DNA from: Merdibacter massiliensis
GTDB lineage: Bacteria; Bacillota_I; Bacilli_A; Erysipelotrichales; Erysipelotrichaceae
Direction: 5' to 3'
Length of the DNA stretch: 64,000 nucleotides
Assembly: GCF_900155395.1 (NCBI RefSeq)
Contig: NZ_LT699727.1
Coordinates: 338,173 to 402,172, forward strand
Part shown: positions 44,064-53,207 of the stretch, piece after piece
Layout: every line of letters begins with the position of its first letter
Position numbering within the stretch: position 1 is the stretch's first letter
Translations under genes and position numbers: made by a program
Notes under the pieces: generated by a model
Told to the model about the DNA's origin: nothing
The model's database searches: none
The model's input: the letters and a program-made list of their open reading frames with translations, nothing else

Positions 44064-45530
44064 ATGGCAAAAAGAGTAAGAACACGTTTTGCGCCGAGTC
44101 CAACTGGTTATATGCACATTGGAAATCTGCGCACAGCATTATTTGAATATTTAATCGCAAAGCATGAAGGCGGCGACTTTATCTTGCGTATCGAAGATAC
44201 CGACCAGGGACGTTTGGTAGAAGGGGCAACAGATATTATTTATGACACATTGAAAACAGTCGGTCTCCAGCATGATGAAGGACCGGATATCGGCGGCGAC
44301 CATGGTCCATACGTACAGTCACAACGTTTGCCAATGTATAAAAAGTATGCTGAAGAATTGGTAGAGCTCGGCGGAGCACATTATTGTTTCTGCAGCGAGG
44401 AAGAAATTGAACGCCAGCGCAAAGAGGCTGACAGCTTAGGTATTTCATTTAAATATGACGATCCTTGCAAACATATCTCTTTAGAAGAAGCAAAAGCCAG
44501 AGTAGCTGCAGGCGAACCTTATGTTATCCGTCAGACCATCAAAGGGGATGGAGAAACGTATTTTGATGATGAGGTTTATGGCCGTATTGAAGTGGATAAA
44601 GATGTTTTGGATGAACAGATCCTGATCAAATCAGACGGTTTCCCAACATATAACTTTGCAAATATCATCGATGATCATCAAATGGAGATCACGCATGTCG
44701 TACGTGGAAATGAATATTTATCTTCCACGCCGAAATATAATTTGATCTATCAGGCTTATGGCTGGGACATCCCTACTTATGTGCATGTACCTCCGGTAAT
44801 GAAAGATGAGCATCATAAATTAAGCAAACGCAATGGCGATGCCAGCTTCCAGGATCTTGTCGCAAAAGGATATTTGCCGCAAGCAATCTTGAACTATATC
44901 GCGCTGCTGGGATGGTCTCCGGAAACAGAACAAGAAATCTATACGCTGGATGAATTGATCAAAGAGTTCAAGATTTCACGTATCTCCAAAAGTCCGGCAA
45001 TTTTCGATATTGATAAACTGACTTGGATGAATGGCGTATATTTACGCAATATGAGCCTGGAAGAATTCTATGACCTGATCAAAGATATCTTGAAAGACAG
45101 CATTCATCGCGAAGTAGATTTACTTACGGTCGCTAAGATCCTGCAGCCGCGCATCGATACATTGGCACAGATCAAGGAAAGTGTAGACTTCATTGATACA
45201 TTGCCGGAATATGATACTGCCATGTATGTTCATAAAAAGATGAAGACCACTCCAGAAATCGCATTAAAAGCATTACAGGCCGCAAGAAGCGCATTGGCGG
45301 ATCTGCAGGACTGGTCGAGTGAAGAAAGTGTTCATGAACTGCTGATGGCTTTGCCAAAACAACTAGAGATGAAGAACGGTCAGCTATTATGGCCAGTTCG
45401 TACAGCTATCACCGGTAAACAATTCACACCAGGCGGGGCTATTGAAATTGCTTATATCTTAGGAAAAGAAGAAACACTTGCCCGCATCGACAAAGGAATT
45501 GAAAAATTAGAAGCAGAACTAAATCAATAA
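44064..45530 (+). CDS. gltX: Glutamate--tRNA ligase
   Basis: A 488-residue class I aminoacyl-tRNA synthetase. HIGH motif in SPTGYMHIGNLRTALFEY, KMSKS variant in HHKLSKRNGDASF, and catalytic-core LRIEDTDQGRLVEGA. Normal length. The anticodon-binding domain ends in FTPGGAIEIAYILGKEETL. The RBS is GGAAAGGATG. The stop is 4 bp from the left end of an IS1182-like element, whose terminal hairpin may now terminate the transcript. Confidence 0.96.
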   Translation: MAKRVRTRFAPSPTGYMHIGNLRTALFEYLIAKHEGGDFILRIEDTDQGRLVEGATDIIYDTLKTVGLQHDEGPDIGGDHGPYVQSQRLPMYKKYAEELVELGGAHYCFCSEEEIERQRKEADSLGISFKYDDPCKHISLEEAKARVAAGEPYVIRQTIKGDGETYFDDEVYGRIEVDKDVLDEQILIKSDGFPTYNFANIIDDHQMEITHVVRGNEYLSSTPKYNLIYQAYGWDIPTYVHVPPVMKDEHHKLSKRNGDASFQDLVAKGYLPQAILNYIALLGWSPETEQEIYTLDELIKEFKISRISKSPAIFDIDKLTWMNGVYLRNMSLEEFYDLIKDILKDSIHREVDLLTVAKILQPRIDTLAQIKESVDFIDTLPEYDTAMYVHKKMKTTPEIALKALQAARSALADLQDWSSEESVHELLMALPKQLEMKNGQLLWPVRTAITGKQFTPGGAIEIAYILGKEETLARIDKGIEKLEAELNQ

Positions 45531-45534
45531 GAAG

Positions 45535-45602
45535 AAAGAGGCCGTAACGAAATAGAAGATTATAATTAAACGAATCTGTCTATTGAGGTTACGACCTCTT
45601 TT
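45535..45602 (+). terminator. Terminator-like hairpin at the IS1182-like left end
   Basis: AAAGAGGCCGTAAC (45535-45548) pairs with GTTACGACCTCTTT (45588-45601; one mismatch), loop about 39 nt, followed by T-rich sequence. It lies 5 bp after gltX, in position to act as its terminator. Confidence 0.6.
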
Positions 45603-45698
45603 TTCTTTTCTTTACTTTGAAATTGTTTCAATTCTCCCAATTATCCCTGTTTTTTGGCATTATGAAAACACCTATTGTGGAAAACCTATCAACATTAT

Positions 45699-47282
45699 TT
45701 ATGCTTGTGCTTTTTTTCTTATTTTTTTGTTATGATATTTCATCAGATTAAAGCCTACGCACACCAACAGGAACTCCATTTCTACATTTTTGATGCTTCT
45801 CCTATGTAATCTGTCATAAGCATAATCTTCTTTTATCACTCCAAATGCTCCTTCGCTTTGTATGGATCTTTGCACTCGATGGCGGATTCCTTCTTCGCTG
45901 TTTAGCTTTTCTCTCGCTGTTCTTTCAAACTCCTCAAGTATCGGATTCACGCTTATCGTTCGATCTCCCTTGGCTTTCGTACATTGAGATTTGAGTGGGC
46001 AATCCGTGCATTTGCCACAACTGTGCGTTTGATTGATTCGATAATATTTGCTTCTCTTATCAACCGTTTCATTGATACAGCCAAATTCATGTCCTGCCGG
46101 GCAGATATATCTTCCATTTCCATTTCTGTTCCAGTTTGATTTGATGAATGTTTTTTTCTTGTAGCTCGTTTCTTTTTCTTTTGAATACATCATATATTTG
46201 ATATAGGCTTCCATATCATTTTCTAAACAGAAGAAATAATTATCATAGGATCCATATCCTGCATCCGCTGCTACTGTTTTAGGCATCCTGTTATAAAGTG
46301 CTCTGAATGTTTCAAGAAATTTGATAAATGTCTTTTGATCGGTTCTATCCTGATAGATACAAGCCAATTGGATATATTCACTGCTTACTGCTATCTGTGC
46401 ATTGTATCCTGCCTTGAAGATTCCTGTCTTCATATAATGGTCCTCTTTCATGTGCATCATCGTTGCATCGTGGTCTGTTTTCGAACAGCTGTTTCTGTCA
46501 GGACCGCATAGTTCAATTCTTTCCAAACAGTTTTGCAGTGTTTCTTTGTATTTCATCAATTCATCATAATAACGCTGAATCTGGCTTTTTCGCTTACCTT
46601 TTCCATAAATGAAAGTGATTCCCTCTTGTTCAACGATATGAAAAATTTGGTTAGCCATATTTTCTATGTCTTTTATTGTCCACTCCTCTTTTTGAGATGC
46701 TTCAATACGATCACCCAGTTTCCTGACCCATTCGTTTAATCGAGTGAATATTTTATCTCTTGTTTTGATTGCAGTCTTTTTCCAGATGAAAGTAAACTTG
46801 TTGGCATTGGCCTCAAGCTTGGTTCCATCAATATAAACCGTATCATGATCAATTGACGGATCTAATATCTCAATTGATTCAAATATATCTCTAAAAATGA
46901 ATTGGATGTCATATTTTAAATACTTTTGGATGAAACGATGAAATGCCATGTGACTTGGCGTTTCCTCCTGCATCAAGAACATGAAACGGATGTCTTTTCT
47001 ACAGCTTTTTTCAATATCTCTTAGACTATAAATATGATTCATGAACGCAAACAGGATGACTTTGATCATCTTGAAGGGATTATATTCTTCACGCCCTCTG
47101 TGAGCAGGGTGATCAAGATATTTGTTCCAGTTGACTCCTTCCATCACTTCAAGAAAACTGTACACCGGATCAGAAGAATCGATCTTTTTTTCACAATCCA
47201 GTGGTAAAATCATCTGAAATGCGGTATAATTCCTATTGCTCAAATAGGAATGATTTAGCTCTAACACTTCGATGTTTTTCAT
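45699..47282 (-). CDS. IS1182-family transposase
   Basis: A 527-residue DDE transposase. N-terminal DUF772-type domain (FLEVMEGVNWNKYLDHPAHRGREEYNPFKM), first catalytic Asp in DTVYIDGTKLEANANKFTF, second in VAADAGYGSYDNYFFC, and the final Glu region in SEGAFGVIKEDYAYDRLHRRS. A four-Cys element HSCGKCTDCPLKSQCTKAKG lies between them. Start at the ATG giving MKNIEVLELNH; 17 earlier in-frame codons lie in the terminal region. The frame is intact. Confidence 0.92.
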   Translation of the reverse strand: MKNIEVLELNHSYLSNRNYTAFQMILPLDCEKKIDSSDPVYSFLEVMEGVNWNKYLDHPAHRGREEYNPFKMIKVILFAFMNHIYSLRDIEKSCRKDIRFMFLMQEETPSHMAFHRFIQKYLKYDIQFIFRDIFESIEILDPSIDHDTVYIDGTKLEANANKFTFIWKKTAIKTRDKIFTRLNEWVRKLGDRIEASQKEEWTIKDIENMANQIFHIVEQEGITFIYGKGKRKSQIQRYYDELMKYKETLQNCLERIELCGPDRNSCSKTDHDATMMHMKEDHYMKTGIFKAGYNAQIAVSSEYIQLACIYQDRTDQKTFIKFLETFRALYNRMPKTVAADAGYGSYDNYFFCLENDMEAYIKYMMYSKEKETSYKKKTFIKSNWNRNGNGRYICPAGHEFGCINETVDKRSKYYRINQTHSCGKCTDCPLKSQCTKAKGDRTISVNPILEEFERTAREKLNSEEGIRHRVQRSIQSEGAFGVIKEDYAYDRLHRRSIKNVEMEFLLVCVGFNLMKYHNKKIRKKAQA

Positions 47283-47441
47283 AGCTAAATTATACCAAAA
47301 AATGCATCCTTTCTCTTTCGAGATTAGATGCATTTTTTATTTTTGGCTATTCCTTATTCGTTACAGCCTCTTTTCCATAGTTGATTCTTTTTATGCTTTT
47401 CGTTAGAATGATAGTGTTATGTTCCCAATCAGGAGGTCATC

Positions 47442-48092
47442 ATGAATTTATTGACTTATGCAGAAAGAGAAGAGAATGATCTTTTGCAGCAATGCGATCC
47501 ACAATATCATCCCATGATCCGATCCATTTACATGCAATTAAAAAAAGCAAACTTGCCGAAATCCAGACGATTGGCATTTCTTTTTGACATTGTCGAGCAG
47601 TGCCGTTCACATACGATCAATGAAGAAAAAAGTATCACAAATTGTCAGATCTATATACAGGAAGAAAAAAAGAAATTGTCTCTGCTGCAGAGATTCCTTC
47701 TTTCTTTTTCAGATTTTCCGATTATCTTATTTTTATATACAGGCATTTATGAAGTCGCATTGGATGCTTTGGTAGAACCGCTCTTGAATCAATCTCCTAT
47801 GCAGTACTCCTTCCCTTTGACTTTGTCTTTACTGGCCAATACCATGATCTTATATGTGATCACAAAAATATTGATGAGCCTGCTGCTGCGCTCTTCCAGT
47901 ACCACTTCCTTTTATTACTGGCTCGTCATTCTTGGATGCTTCTGTGCTTTCTTAGGCCTGACCTATTTATCCCGGACATATTTAACTTATACGATCTTTC
48001 ATTTTCCTACCATCCTGTTTCTGATCCTAACTGCAGCTCTTGCATGGGGATCTTTGATGTTACAGCGAAAGATCGATCATGATAAAAAATAA
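47442..48092 (+). CDS. Uncharacterised membrane protein
   Basis: A 216-residue protein. A soluble N-terminal about 75 residues (YAEREENDLLQQCDPQYHP) is followed by four or five TM helices (FPIILFLYTGIYEVALD, FPLTLSLLANTMILYVITK, YWLVILGCFCAFLGLTYL, TIFHFPTILFLILTAALAW). The layout resembles DUF1129-type proteins of Bacillota, but I cannot confirm the family. AGGAGG is 6 bases before ATG. Monocistronic, ending in a strong terminator shared with the patatin gene. Confidence 0.75.
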   Translation: MNLLTYAEREENDLLQQCDPQYHPMIRSIYMQLKKANLPKSRRLAFLFDIVEQCRSHTINEEKSITNCQIYIQEEKKKLSLLQRFLLSFSDFPIILFLYTGIYEVALDALVEPLLNQSPMQYSFPLTLSLLANTMILYVITKILMSLLLRSSSTTSFYYWLVILGCFCAFLGLTYLSRTYLTYTIFHFPTILFLILTAALAWGSLMLQRKIDHDKK

Positions 48093-48139
48093 AAAGATAG
48101 GTTTGCTGATGTAATTTACATCCGCCCCTATCTTTTTTT
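48091..48139. terminator. Bidirectional terminator between convergent genes
   Basis: AAAAAGATAGG pairs with CCTATCTTTTT, with inner GATGTAA/TTACATC. T-runs on both strands. Confidence 0.9.
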
Positions 48140-48143
48140 ATGC

Positions 48144-49010
48144 CTATTTATTTTCTATTCCTACAAAAGCTCGAATTTCATCTATGCGTTCCATCGTTTC
48201 ATCATATCCCAGCTGAAACCAAGGTTCCAGCAATGTACGATCCGTCGTATAACGGGTAATTCCAAGGTCCTTCTTTGGCCGAAGGATCAGCGCCTTGCCT
48301 TCTTTTTCTAATTGTTTGACCTTTCCCCATTGTTCTTCATAGCGAATATGACGCTTTTTTAAATTTTCTGTCACTTCTTTATTTCCCGGGTAAACGAGTT
48401 TTGCCAAACGAAGCTGCCAGTTAGGTGCCGGTTTACGAACGTAGTTTTCTTCTTTTGTAGAAATGAAAATATGTTTTTCATTTCCTTTCCGAATGCTTTG
48501 TTCGATCGGTATCATATCGATCAATCCGGCATCCATATATTTATGTCCTAAGAATTGATATGGACGCGTCAAAAGAAATAATGCGCAAGCAGCTTTTACC
48601 AATGTCTGCTCTTTCGGATCAAAGTAGCTTTTGTCAAAATATTCAATCTGATTCGTATCCATATTATACAGACCGATATCTAACTGTGTTTCACTTTTGA
48701 AAAAGGTTTCTACATCCAGCGGAGCATGTTTCTCAATAAAATCACAGGTCGACTGGATACCAAATAAACCACGCTCATGAATCAATGGGCGTATGCCTAC
48801 CGCACTTTTTTGAGAAGCAGACAGCACTCCAGTCACAAATAAACGGTCCCGCTGGCGAGACACATAAGCCAACAGGATCTCGGCTCCTGCACTGATGCCT
48901 GCCGCATAAGGAAGATATATCTTACAATCAAGAAGGCACTGCAAAGCACCAGCTGAATATGCTGCCTTTGTTCCTCCGCCTTCACAGATCAAACCTACAT
49001 TTTTTACCAT
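48144..49010 (-). CDS. Patatin-like phospholipase (RssA/YjjU type)
   Basis: A 288-residue serine hydrolase. Oxyanion hole CEGGGTKAAYSAGALQ, nucleophile elbow AAGISAGAEILLAY (GISAG), and the catalytic Asp in YMDAGLIDMIP, which is DAG rather than DGG. The family hydrolyses acyl esters of lipids with a Ser-Asp dyad. Start at ATG 49010 after GAGGTGTCGAAG; a GTG three codons upstream overlaps the SD. Monocistronic, with no signal peptide. Confidence 0.9.
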   Translation of the reverse strand: MVKNVGLICEGGGTKAAYSAGALQCLLDCKIYLPYAAGISAGAEILLAYVSRQRDRLFVTGVLSASQKSAVGIRPLIHERGLFGIQSTCDFIEKHAPLDVETFFKSETQLDIGLYNMDTNQIEYFDKSYFDPKEQTLVKAACALFLLTRPYQFLGHKYMDAGLIDMIPIEQSIRKGNEKHIFISTKEENYVRKPAPNWQLRLAKLVYPGNKEVTENLKKRHIRYEEQWGKVKQLEKEGKALILRPKKDLGITRYTTDRTLLEPWFQLGYDETMERIDEIRAFVGIENK

Positions 49011-49134
49011 CTTCGACACCTCAATCTTACTTATTATAACCTACGTTGTATCATACGTAAAGAAAAAGAGATAGAAATACAATGATAAAGAAGATGTGTA
49101 AAAAGCTTTTATTTTCAAAGGTTTTTATACTTTC

Positions 49135-49896
49135 CTACTTTTTCCCATCGTTTGCATGACGCTGGCGATAGCGCCGCATAAAGCCTTCGTAATCCTCCAC
49201 CACTTGTTGAGCAGGACCATACTCTTTTACGACACCGTCATGAATCCATAACACATCCTCACACAGCTCTAAGATACTGGCATTGCTGTGGGAAACGATC
49301 ATGACTGTCTTATTATGATCGGATATGATCTCTTTCATCTTGGCATAGCTCTTTTCCCGAAAGTTGATATCCCCTACGCTCAACACCTCATCGATCAAGA
49401 TGATCTCCGTATCCAAAATAGCCGTAATAGAGAAGGCAAGTTTTGAATACATTCCGCTGGAATAAGAACTTACAGGTTTATATATAAAATCCCCTAATTC
49501 GGAAAAGGCAATGATCTCGGGCAAACGCTGCCGGATTTCTTTTTCACTAAACCCTAATAACAATCCTGATAAAAAGATATTTTCCAGCCCGCTCAAGTTT
49601 GCCTGAAAACCAATACCGATTGCTAGCAACGATAAACGGTTTCCAAAGGTGTTGATCTCTCCTTGATCGGGAGAAAACACACCGGCAATCGTCTTCAGCA
49701 ATGTACTTTTTCCACTCCCATTCTTGCCGATGATGCCGATGATCTTACCTTTGGGAACAGTGAAAGAGACCCCCTTTAAAGCCTCATAACAATCTCTGCG
49801 CTGACGGATCTGCCCTAAGCTCTTTCGCACAGAGAAAGATTTCATGCTGCGATAGATCACATGTACATCTTTTACTTCAATTGCGATTTCATCCAT
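49135..49896 (-). CDS. tagH: ABC transporter ATPase for wall polymer export (TagH-like)
   Basis: A 253-residue nucleotide-binding subunit. Walker [20 protein letters not shown], signature [13 protein letters not shown] (a noncanonical LSGGQ typical of polysaccharide exporters), and Walker [15 protein letters not shown]. It lacks the C-terminal extension of B. subtilis TagH, so export is probably independent of a specific glycan-binding domain. The permease gene is 3 bp upstream. The pair should move an undecaprenyl-linked polymer across the membrane. Confidence 0.93.
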   Translation of the reverse strand: MDEIAIEVKDVHVIYRSMKSFSVRKSLGQIRQRRDCYEALKGVSFTVPKGKIIGIIGKNGSGKSTLLKTIAGVFSPDQGEINTFGNRLSLLAIGIGFQANLSGLENIFLSGLLLGFSEKEIRQRLPEIIAFSELGDFIYKPVSSYSSGMYSKLAFSITAILDTEIILIDEVLSVGDINFREKSYAKMKEIISDHNKTVMIVSHSNASILELCEDVLWIHDGVVKEYGPAQQVVEDYEGFMRRYRQRHANDGKK

Positions 49897-49899
49897 TGA

Positions 49900-50703
49900 T
49901 CACACCACCTTTACATAACTGTTTTCGTGACGATACATTAGATGCAGTCCAATGAACAATAAAACGAAGGACAATATGGTCCAGTACAGAAACATTTTCA
50001 AATTCATCCATTCGCCATAAATGATGATCGAACGCAATTCATCGATCAAATAAGCAATTGGATTACCATGCGTCATCAGCCAATTTAAATTCAGCCCCAG
50101 AAACATCCGCTCTCCCAAACGGTCGCCAATATCGTAAAATACCCCTGAAAGATAAAACATGAAACGCAGGATGACCTGCACGATATTATAGAGATCATTC
50201 ACATAGACTCCAAAATGGGCAACGATGATGCAGATAGAAAGCGTCAAGACAAATAACAGCACGATGATCGGTATGCAGCAGATCAACTGGATACGAAAGG
50301 GAATGTGATATGCCAGCATGAAGCCGATCACGATGCCGAAAGAAATGAGCATCTTAAAAAAATTCACATACATCTTTTCCAATATCAACATATATTTTGG
50401 TATATAGATCTTGGACACGATGCCTTTAAAGGTATTCACGATACGCACACTGATGGAAACATTCTTATTAAAGAAATTCCATACCGTTAGACCGATGATG
50501 ACAACGACCGGCAAATATTCGCCGCTGGAACGAAATACGACAACAGTGATAAACACATATACCAGCATGAACAAAACCGGATCCAAGATCCACCAGATCC
50601 AAGTCAAATAAGAGGAAGAAACTTCCCCTTTCAACTCTGATTTTGCGGCATAGACAGAATAAGGGTTATAACGTTTGATATGGTTCACGATCTTTGACAA
50701 CAA
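49900..50703 (-). CDS. tagG: ABC transporter permease for wall polymer export (TagG-like)
   Basis: A 267-residue ABC-2 permease with six TM helices. The N-terminal amphipathic start HIKRYNPYSVYAAKSELKGEVSSSYLTWIWWILDP and the ending LHLMYRHENSYVKVV match the TagG/Wzm family, including the helix FMFYLSGVFYDIGDR. Directly precedes the ATPase gene, and is 15 bp after the small hypothetical gene in the same operon. Confidence 0.92.
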   Translation of the reverse strand: MLSKIVNHIKRYNPYSVYAAKSELKGEVSSSYLTWIWWILDPVLFMLVYVFITVVVFRSSGEYLPVVVIIGLTVWNFFNKNVSISVRIVNTFKGIVSKIYIPKYMLILEKMYVNFFKMLISFGIVIGFMLAYHIPFRIQLICCIPIIVLLFVLTLSICIIVAHFGVYVNDLYNIVQVILRFMFYLSGVFYDIGDRLGERMFLGLNLNWLMTHGNPIAYLIDELRSIIIYGEWMNLKMFLYWTILSFVLLFIGLHLMYRHENSYVKVV

Positions 50704-50718
50704 ATCGATCCCTCCCTA

Positions 50719-51096
50719 CTAAATAAATTCTAAAATGGACGGAGCTTCCTGATGCACATCCAGTAAAATAAAATTGCGTACCCGTAACTTTTGATGATAA
50801 CGGGCATAATAATCAACAGATAGAAAGTACGTCGAAGGATGTTCCCGCATCAAACGATGCAGCAGCAGCGGTTCTCCTTCCCAAAAAATCAATAAACGTG
50901 TATTGTCTTTTTTTATTTGCGCATAATGGGCAAATATCGCTGACAGTTGCTGTTCTTCTTTTGCCCTGTACGCAATGACATAATCATAATTTTGATAAAG
51001 TGTAGGTGCTGCCGGCCGAACGCTGCGATAAAAACGTTTCGCCATTCGATAAAGCAGTTCATTTTTTTTAGCGATACGAATGATATATTTTTTCAT
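50719..51096 (-). CDS. Uncharacterised protein in wall-polymer operon
   Basis: A 125-residue soluble protein with a basic N-terminus (KKYIIRIAKKNELLYRMAKRFYRSV) and an alternating beta/alpha appearance (NYDYVIAYRAKEEQQL, RLLIFWEGEPLLLHRLM, VRNFILLDVHQEAPSIL). I do not recognise it; it could be a truncated nucleotide- or sugar-binding domain. ATG 51096 overlaps the TGA of the upstream glycosyltransferase gene, and GGAGG is 5 bases upstream, so the two are coupled. Confidence 0.6.
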   Translation of the reverse strand: MKKYIIRIAKKNELLYRMAKRFYRSVRPAAPTLYQNYDYVIAYRAKEEQQLSAIFAHYAQIKKDNTRLLIFWEGEPLLLHRLMREHPSTYFLSVDYYARYHQKLRVRNFILLDVHQEAPSILEFI

Positions 51097-53207
51097 CATG
51101 CCCTCCCGTTTAACAACAAGTGCAAAATGGATTGCCAAATGATCGGCCGATCATAATTGTCCTGTACAAACTGTGCACCTGCTTTCACATCTTCCTGATA
51201 GACCTGCGGATGCGTTTGATAAAAGAGGATCCGCTGTGCAATCGCAGATAAAGATGGAAGCACGCACACTTTTGGATATAGATATTCAATACCCTCCCAA
51301 GGCAAGCATAAAGCCATTGCATGGGACGCCAATCCTTCAAAGGGCGTTATATGAAAACTCTCTGGATATTTGGCATCACTCAAAGAAAGCACATAGCCGA
51401 TCTGTTGCAAGAAATCCGGTACATGGACCCAGCCCTCATAAATTACACTGTCACTCAGATCATGTTCTTTTATATAACGATCCACATCCTCGTAGTATTG
51501 GCGTTCCTGCGACACGTTCCATGTATTTGCAAATTCTTGCGGACGTTTGCCGGGCACATGCAGGCAATAACGAGAATCGCTTTGTTTCAGTATCGATAAT
51601 AATTCAACTGCCCGCTTCAAGCCTTTTCGTTTCGGTAAAGAACCGATCAATGCCAAATGAAACTGAGCATCTTCTTTTTTCTTTGTCGGATAAGCAGCTA
51701 CATCAATAAAATTGTTGATGACGCAGCACTTCTCCATAGGGATCTGGAAACGGCGCATAAATTCTTCCATATAGTAATAAGAAACGCAGATCAGCTGATC
51801 CAAATGAAGCAAATCGATGTGTCTGCCAAATCCGCGCATCACTTCAAAACGATGTCCGCGAATAAATAAAGACTGATGCGGGTAGCGATGCTGTGAATAC
51901 CATTGTGCACTTGTCAATAACCATTCACACCAAATGATATCTGCCTGATCACGCAAGCGTTTTGCCTCTCGTTTTGAAAAATCACTGTATTCCTGCTGTT
52001 CCTGTACGGTAAGAGCAAATGTTTCCTGCATCAAAGGAAACAATGGTTTGATAAATTTCAGATCATGTCCCGCTACTAGAAGGCGGGTCTTGCGGTCCGG
52101 ATAACAAGATAATGCTGCTTTTACTGTTTTTGCAATCGTCAGATAATGAAATCGTTTACTGCAAGTATGTAAATATGCGCGCAAAGGTTCTAAATTTTCC
52201 TGTTGAAATACATACAGCAGTTTCTCCAAACACTCTTGTTCACTATCCGCAAACAGTGGATAGTCTTTGCCCAAGATTTCTTCATGCATCGGTGTACGGC
52301 GCAGCACCATCGGTATCTGGGCTTGACAATACTCCAGCAATTTGACTGAAACTTCTAAAGAACCTGGATGATCGATCCGTGTACTACGATACGCATACCC
52401 GATTTCACAGCGGCTCATGACATTTTGTAATTCTTCTCTGGACAATGAACCATAAAAGCGGATATTTGCTGCTTCATTGAGTTCTTGCAGGATCTTCTCT
52501 TTTTGATCCGCCATATCTGAATTGAATTTATCACCGACAAAATGCAAGGTGATGGATGGATCGATTACTTGTATCTTATGCATCATTTGCAATAATTCTG
52601 TTATCTTCCAGTCTTTGGCGATCTTTCCGGCATAAATCAATGACTTCGGATATCTTTCCTGTTTTGGAAAAGGAAAAACGATCGGATAGAGAATGTGAAA
52701 CTTCTCGCCGTCTACATGCAATACACGCATCAAGTAGCGTTTCATGGCTGCAGTTTGTACGAAATAACATCGTACTTTGCGATACAGCTCAGAAAGAAAT
52801 GCCACTTCTTCCAAAGCAATCTTCGTCTCATCATGACAAAAATCAGTTAAGTACGGTACCAGGCGGTCAATGAACGGAGCATGCAGCATGGATCTGACAA
52901 CAGCGCTTCCCCGGACAATGATGCAGCTATAATCCGCCAGCTTATCAATGCGTTGGATCACTTTGACTGCATTATGCGCATGCACTTCTGTTACGGTATC
53001 GATATATTCTTTTGCATACAGCAAATGGACACGATAACTAGTTTGCAGCTGCGAAACCAGGATACTGCGGCGGATCCGTTTTTTTAAAAGAATATCCACA
53101 ATTATATTTTCATCCATGCTCAAAAGTCTGGCTAAATTGACCAGCCAGACACTCGAACCATCGATGATATTGAGATCAACATCTCCATAGATCAGAATTC
53201 TTTTCAC
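51096..53207 (-). CDS. Tandem GT-B glycosyltransferase (two GT4-like modules)
   Basis: 703 residues, about twice a normal GT4 enzyme. The first half (about 1-365) has a GT-B layout with the C-terminal donor site around YPKSLIYAGKIAKDWKI and MSRCEIGYAYRSTRIDHPGS. The second half (about 370-700) repeats it: RLLVAGHDLKFIKPL, then FHLALIGSLPKRKGLKRAVE and YVLSLSDAKYPESFHITPFE. It may add two different sugars in the polymer. The first module's N-terminal half is less typical. Start is GTG 53207, which overlaps the wecC stop (GTGA) and has TGGAGG 7-8 bases upstream. Part of the tagA-to-tagH operon. Confidence 0.82.
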   Translation of the reverse strand: MKRILIYGDVDLNIIDGSSVWLVNLARLLSMDENIIVDILLKKRIRRSILVSQLQTSYRVHLLYAKEYIDTVTEVHAHNAVKVIQRIDKLADYSCIIVRGSAVVRSMLHAPFIDRLVPYLTDFCHDETKIALEEVAFLSELYRKVRCYFVQTAAMKRYLMRVLHVDGEKFHILYPIVFPFPKQERYPKSLIYAGKIAKDWKITELLQMMHKIQVIDPSITLHFVGDKFNSDMADQKEKILQELNEAANIRFYGSLSREELQNVMSRCEIGYAYRSTRIDHPGSLEVSVKLLEYCQAQIPMVLRRTPMHEEILGKDYPLFADSEQECLEKLLYVFQQENLEPLRAYLHTCSKRFHYLTIAKTVKAALSCYPDRKTRLLVAGHDLKFIKPLFPLMQETFALTVQEQQEYSDFSKREAKRLRDQADIIWCEWLLTSAQWYSQHRYPHQSLFIRGHRFEVMRGFGRHIDLLHLDQLICVSYYYMEEFMRRFQIPMEKCCVINNFIDVAAYPTKKKEDAQFHLALIGSLPKRKGLKRAVELLSILKQSDSRYCLHVPGKRPQEFANTWNVSQERQYYEDVDRYIKEHDLSDSVIYEGWVHVPDFLQQIGYVLSLSDAKYPESFHITPFEGLASHAMALCLPWEGIEYLYPKVCVLPSLSAIAQRILFYQTHPQVYQEDVKAGAQFVQDNYDRPIIWQSILHLLLNGRA

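Larger units (their letters stand above)
45535..47373 (-). mobile_element. IS1182-like insertion sequence
   Basis: 1839 bp bounded by inverted repeats: AAAGAGGCCGTAACGAA (45535-45551) at the left and TTCGTTACAGCCTCTTT (47357-47373) at the right, 16 of 17 positions identical. It contains one intact transposase on the minus strand. No obvious direct repeat flanks it (GAAG on the left, TCCA on the right). Inserted between gltX and a membrane protein gene. Confidence 0.85.

Noticed and set aside
45531-47377. Target-site duplication of the IS1182-like element
   Set aside because: The bases flanking the inverted repeats (GAAG and TCCA) do not match, and shifting the ends by a few bases does not produce a repeat.
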